A stretch of DNA of 52,241 nucleotides from Anaerolineales bacterium. Its GTDB lineage: Bacteria; Chloroflexota; Anaerolineae; Anaerolineales; UBA6663. The notes beneath the pieces are model-generated. The model saw only the letters and a program-made list of their open reading frames with translations. It was not told where the DNA came from and searched no databases. The position numbers and the translations under genes are program-made. The first letter of the stretch is position 1; every line of letters begins with the position of its first letter. Location: contig JAEURK010000336.1 of assembly GCA_016789175.1 (NCBI GenBank), positions 1-52,241 of the forward strand, written 5' to 3'. This document shows, piece after piece, positions 49,826-52,241 of the stretch.

Positions 49826-52137
49826 CACAACAGCCTGTAACCCACGAGAACGAACAGGCCGCTCATGACTGGCGCGCGGCGCTTGACCTGATTCGTCAGG
49901 CCGGGTCGCGCTTCAACCGACTCGGGGCGCAGACCTCGCTGCCCGAGGCCCTCCAGCTGATCGCCGAGACCGCCGTGCAGCTCATCGGGCCCGGTGCTTC
50001 GGCTGTTATTTACCTCTTCGATTCAGAGCGCAACGCCTTCGATCGGCGCTCGCGGGTCTCGGTGGGCGAGGCGCAATCGCCCAGTCGGGAATCGAGCCGC
50101 GGGGGCGCGGCCTCCGGCGACGACTACCCGCGACCCAACGGGGTCGGAATGGCGGCCATTCGGTCGCGCGAGCGGGTCCTGTCGTATGAGAGCGGCCGAC
50201 CGTTTCATCCGCTCAAACTGGCGGCCGGCATCCGCACCGCTGCCTGCTACCCGCTTCTGGTGGGTGAACAGGCCGTCGGCGCGCTCTACCTTGACCTGCG
50301 CGACGAACGCCGCTTCACCGAAGACGAGTTGCGGCTGCTCGATACCCTCGTGGCCCTGGCGGCTGTCGCGATCTACAACACCCGGCAGTTCGAGGGCGTC
50401 AACCGCGCGCTCGAGCGCAAGGTGGCGGAGCTCGAACGGCTGCAAGCGGCTGCGGCGCTAATCAGCTCGCGGCGCAACCTGGACGACACCCTGGCCCAGA
50501 TCCTGGATAGCGCTCTGGCCCTGATCGGGGCAGAGTTTGGCTCGTTCCGGTTGATGGAGCGAAAGACCAACACGCTGCGCCTGGTGACGGTCAGCCCGCC
50601 GGCCAGCACCGACGGTGATCAGCCCTTGCTGGCCAACGAATCCGATAGCGTGATGGGTTGGGTCGCCTTCCACCGGCATACGGCCCGCATCGGCGACCTC
50701 TCGGTCGAGCCGTGGCGCGACATCTATCGGCCGCTACTGCCCGACCGCGTGATGCGCTCCGAACTGGCAGTGCCGATCTTTGGCCCGGGCAAGTCCATGC
50801 TGGGCGTGCTTAACGTTGAAAGCCCGCGCCCGCACGCGTTCAGCACCGACGACCAGAGCGCGCTGGAGGCGTTTGCGTCTCAGGCCAGCATCGCGATTCA
50901 GGAAGCGCAACTGCTGCTCGCCATCGTGGAGATCACGGACGAACTGGCGCGGCGCTCACCCAGTCAACTGCTTGATCTGTTGATCGAACGCGCCTGTGAT
51001 CTGCTCAATGTGGCCCATGCGGCGGTCTGGGAGGTTGATCGGGCCCAGGCCGACATGCTGGTGCTGCGTTCTGCCAATTTCGATTCGTTCGCGCAGTATC
51101 GGGTGCCGATCCGCGGCAGCCTGCTCGGCGAGGCCCTGCAGACCCGCAAGCCCGTATACACGGCCGACATGGCCAATGAGCCGTTGGTCACGCGGCGGAA
51201 ACTCTCCGTGCAGTTGCGCTGGGTTGCGGCAGTCGTGATGCCACTGATCGGCCGCGATGGTGTGCCGCGCGGGGCGTTCGGTGTTTACAGTCAGACACCG
51301 CGTAATTTCAACGACTGGGAGATGCGCCTGTTGACGGCGTTGGCCAACCATGCCGCGGTCGCGTTCCAGCAGGCCGAGGCCTTGGCCCAGGTCAAGCTGG
51401 CGCAGGAACGGCAGGCCGTGGCCGAGACCTTTGCGGTACTCGGCGATGTTGCCGCCAACCTGATCCATCGGGTCAACAACATGGTCGGCGTGATCCCGGC
51501 CCTGACCCAGAGCCTGACCGAGAAGCGGCCCGACCTGCTCAGCGATCCGGTGGCGGCCAAGAAGCTGGCCGACATCGCCAGCAGCGCGCGCCAGGCCATG
51601 ACCACCGCGCGTGAAAGCGTTGCCTATCTGCGACCCTTCCAGATCGGGCCGATCAGCGTCAAGGTCGCCTACACGACGGCGGTGCAGCGCATCGAGCGCC
51701 CCGACCACATCCAGATCGCGAGTGTCGGGCTTGGCCGGCTCCCGCTGGTCTTGGCAGGCGAAGAGCAACTGCGACTGGTGCTGGTCAACCTGATCGAAAA
51801 CGCGATCGAGGCCCTGGGCGAGACCCCCGGCCGGATCGTGACCCGCGGCCAGGTCGTGAGTGACATTCTCGACCCGACCACGCGCTGGGTGGAGCTTGTG
51901 ATCTCCGACACCGGGCCGGGCGTGCCCGCCGAGGTGCGTGATCGGATCTTCGACGCCACCTTCTCGACACGCGGGGCCGGCCGAAAGCTCGGCTTCGGTT
52001 TGTGGTGGGTCAAGTCGTGGGTTCAACGGTTTGGCGGCAGCATCGTGCTGGCCGAACCTTCGCCAAACAGCCGCCAGCAGGCAGTCGGCTGCACCTTTGT
52101 GGTTCGCCTGCCGCCGGCCAAGGCTGACGCAGAATAA
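49822..52137 (+). CDS. Soluble histidine kinase with three GAF domains
   Basis: The 771-aa kinase has GAF domains at about 35-195, 215-365 and 380-530, a phospho-acceptor helix with His549 in NLIHRVNNMVG, and an HATPase domain (LRLVLVNLIENAIEAL, ISDTGPGVPAEVRDRIFD, STRGAGRKLGFGLWWVKSWVQRFGG). No membrane helix is present, so it senses a cytoplasmic signal or redox/ligand state through the GAF domains. A response regulator gene begins 47 bp downstream. Confidence 0.92.
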   Translation: MTQQPVTHENEQAAHDWRAALDLIRQAGSRFNRLGAQTSLPEALQLIAETAVQLIGPGASAVIYLFDSERNAFDRRSRVSVGEAQSPSRESSRGGAASGDDYPRPNGVGMAAIRSRERVLSYESGRPFHPLKLAAGIRTAACYPLLVGEQAVGALYLDLRDERRFTEDELRLLDTLVALAAVAIYNTRQFEGVNRALERKVAELERLQAAAALISSRRNLDDTLAQILDSALALIGAEFGSFRLMERKTNTLRLVTVSPPASTDGDQPLLANESDSVMGWVAFHRHTARIGDLSVEPWRDIYRPLLPDRVMRSELAVPIFGPGKSMLGVLNVESPRPHAFSTDDQSALEAFASQASIAIQEAQLLLAIVEITDELARRSPSQLLDLLIERACDLLNVAHAAVWEVDRAQADMLVLRSANFDSFAQYRVPIRGSLLGEALQTRKPVYTADMANEPLVTRRKLSVQLRWVAAVVMPLIGRDGVPRGAFGVYSQTPRNFNDWEMRLLTALANHAAVAFQQAEALAQVKLAQERQAVAETFAVLGDVAANLIHRVNNMVGVIPALTQSLTEKRPDLLSDPVAAKKLADIASSARQAMTTARESVAYLRPFQIGPISVKVAYTTAVQRIERPDHIQIASVGLGRLPLVLAGEEQLRLVLVNLIENAIEALGETPGRIVTRGQVVSDILDPTTRWVELVISDTGPGVPAEVRDRIFDATFSTRGAGRKLGFGLWWVKSWVQRFGGSIVLAEPSPNSRQQAVGCTFVVRLPPAKADAE

Positions 52138-52184
52138 CGACACTCTCTATTGCGGAAGTCCCGCAGAAGGTTAGCGTAAGCACT

Positions 52185-52241
52185 ATGGATAACCAGATCG
52201 TCATCGTATTCGAAGATAACGCCCAGTGGCGCGAGATGTAC
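52185..52241 (+). CDS. Response regulator, 3' truncated by the window end
   Basis: Only 19 codons are visible: MDNQIVIVFEDNAQWREMY. The short hydrophobic strand followed by E-D-N and WRE is the beginning of a receiver domain (acidic pair that binds magnesium). Its position right after a histidine kinase makes it the likely cognate partner. An AGAAGG lies 15 bases upstream, rather far for a Shine-Dalgarno. Confidence 0.7.
   Translation, partial: MDNQIVIVFEDNAQWREMY

Overview
The window is a GC-rich (roughly 60-65%) bacterial chromosome segment with tightly packed genes on both strands, several 4-base start/stop overlaps, and no rRNA, tRNA, CRISPR, phage or IS genes that I can see. The gene set suggests a Chloroflexota bacterium, most likely Anaerolineae-like: an LCP protein beside a carboxy-terminal protease, a DapL-type aminotransferase, a secreted NagZ-like protein with a membrane tail, large membrane glycosyltransferases sharing beta-sandwich tails, and GAF-rich histidine kinases. 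This placement is an inference from gene content; no marker gene here settles it.

Layout. 0-3.6 kb: cell-envelope LCP protein (5' truncated), S41 protease, smpB, then a convergent AviRa-like rRNA methyltransferase. 3.8-8.4 kb: glycogen debranching enzyme, an APH-fold kinase, a decayed GNAT pseudogene and a small membrane protein resembling a histidine-kinase dimerisation region. 8.4-17.3 kb (minus): a kinase/M23/aminotransferase three-domain fusion, a small membrane protein with hflX, and an operon of DapL-like aminotransferase, ATP-grasp ligase and DUF4139 protein. 17.7-24.7 kb: an orphan small protein, a CocE hydrolase behind an FHA/winged-helix regulator, a divergent Ser/Thr kinase, and a secreted GH3 protein. 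24.8-29 kb: GT4-yraN-miaA operon, divergent cinA-GNAT. 29.5-34.9 kb: CBS-ACT protein, photolyase, SGNH lipoprotein, alpha/beta hydrolase and DinB-like protein.

34.9-43 kb is the most interesting part. A MerR/B12-binding regulator of the CarH/LitR photoreceptor type sits next to an SRPBCC gene and a carotenoid desaturase/isomerase-type oxidoreductase, with a photolyase 5 kb away. TTGTACA-like half-sites spaced exactly 11 bp lie in front of both the regulator and the SRPBCC-oxidoreductase pair, which fits a B12-dependent light switch. Divergent from the regulator are a GAF-GAF-HisKA_2 kinase, an ANTAR response regulator, a phosphoserine-phosphatase-like HAD enzyme and a SerA homologue. That SerA homologue lacks two of the three catalytic residues (Arg to Gln, His to Arg).

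43.4-52.2 kb: two overlapping giant membrane proteins for surface glycan work, then a GNAT, a multi-GAF histidine kinase and the first 19 codons of a response regulator. This last set is preceded by a good promoter and a terminator-like hairpin abutting the GNAT start codon (attenuator or small RNA). Several intergenic regions carry related short repeats, one of them a nested palindrome flanked by 16-bp direct repeats.
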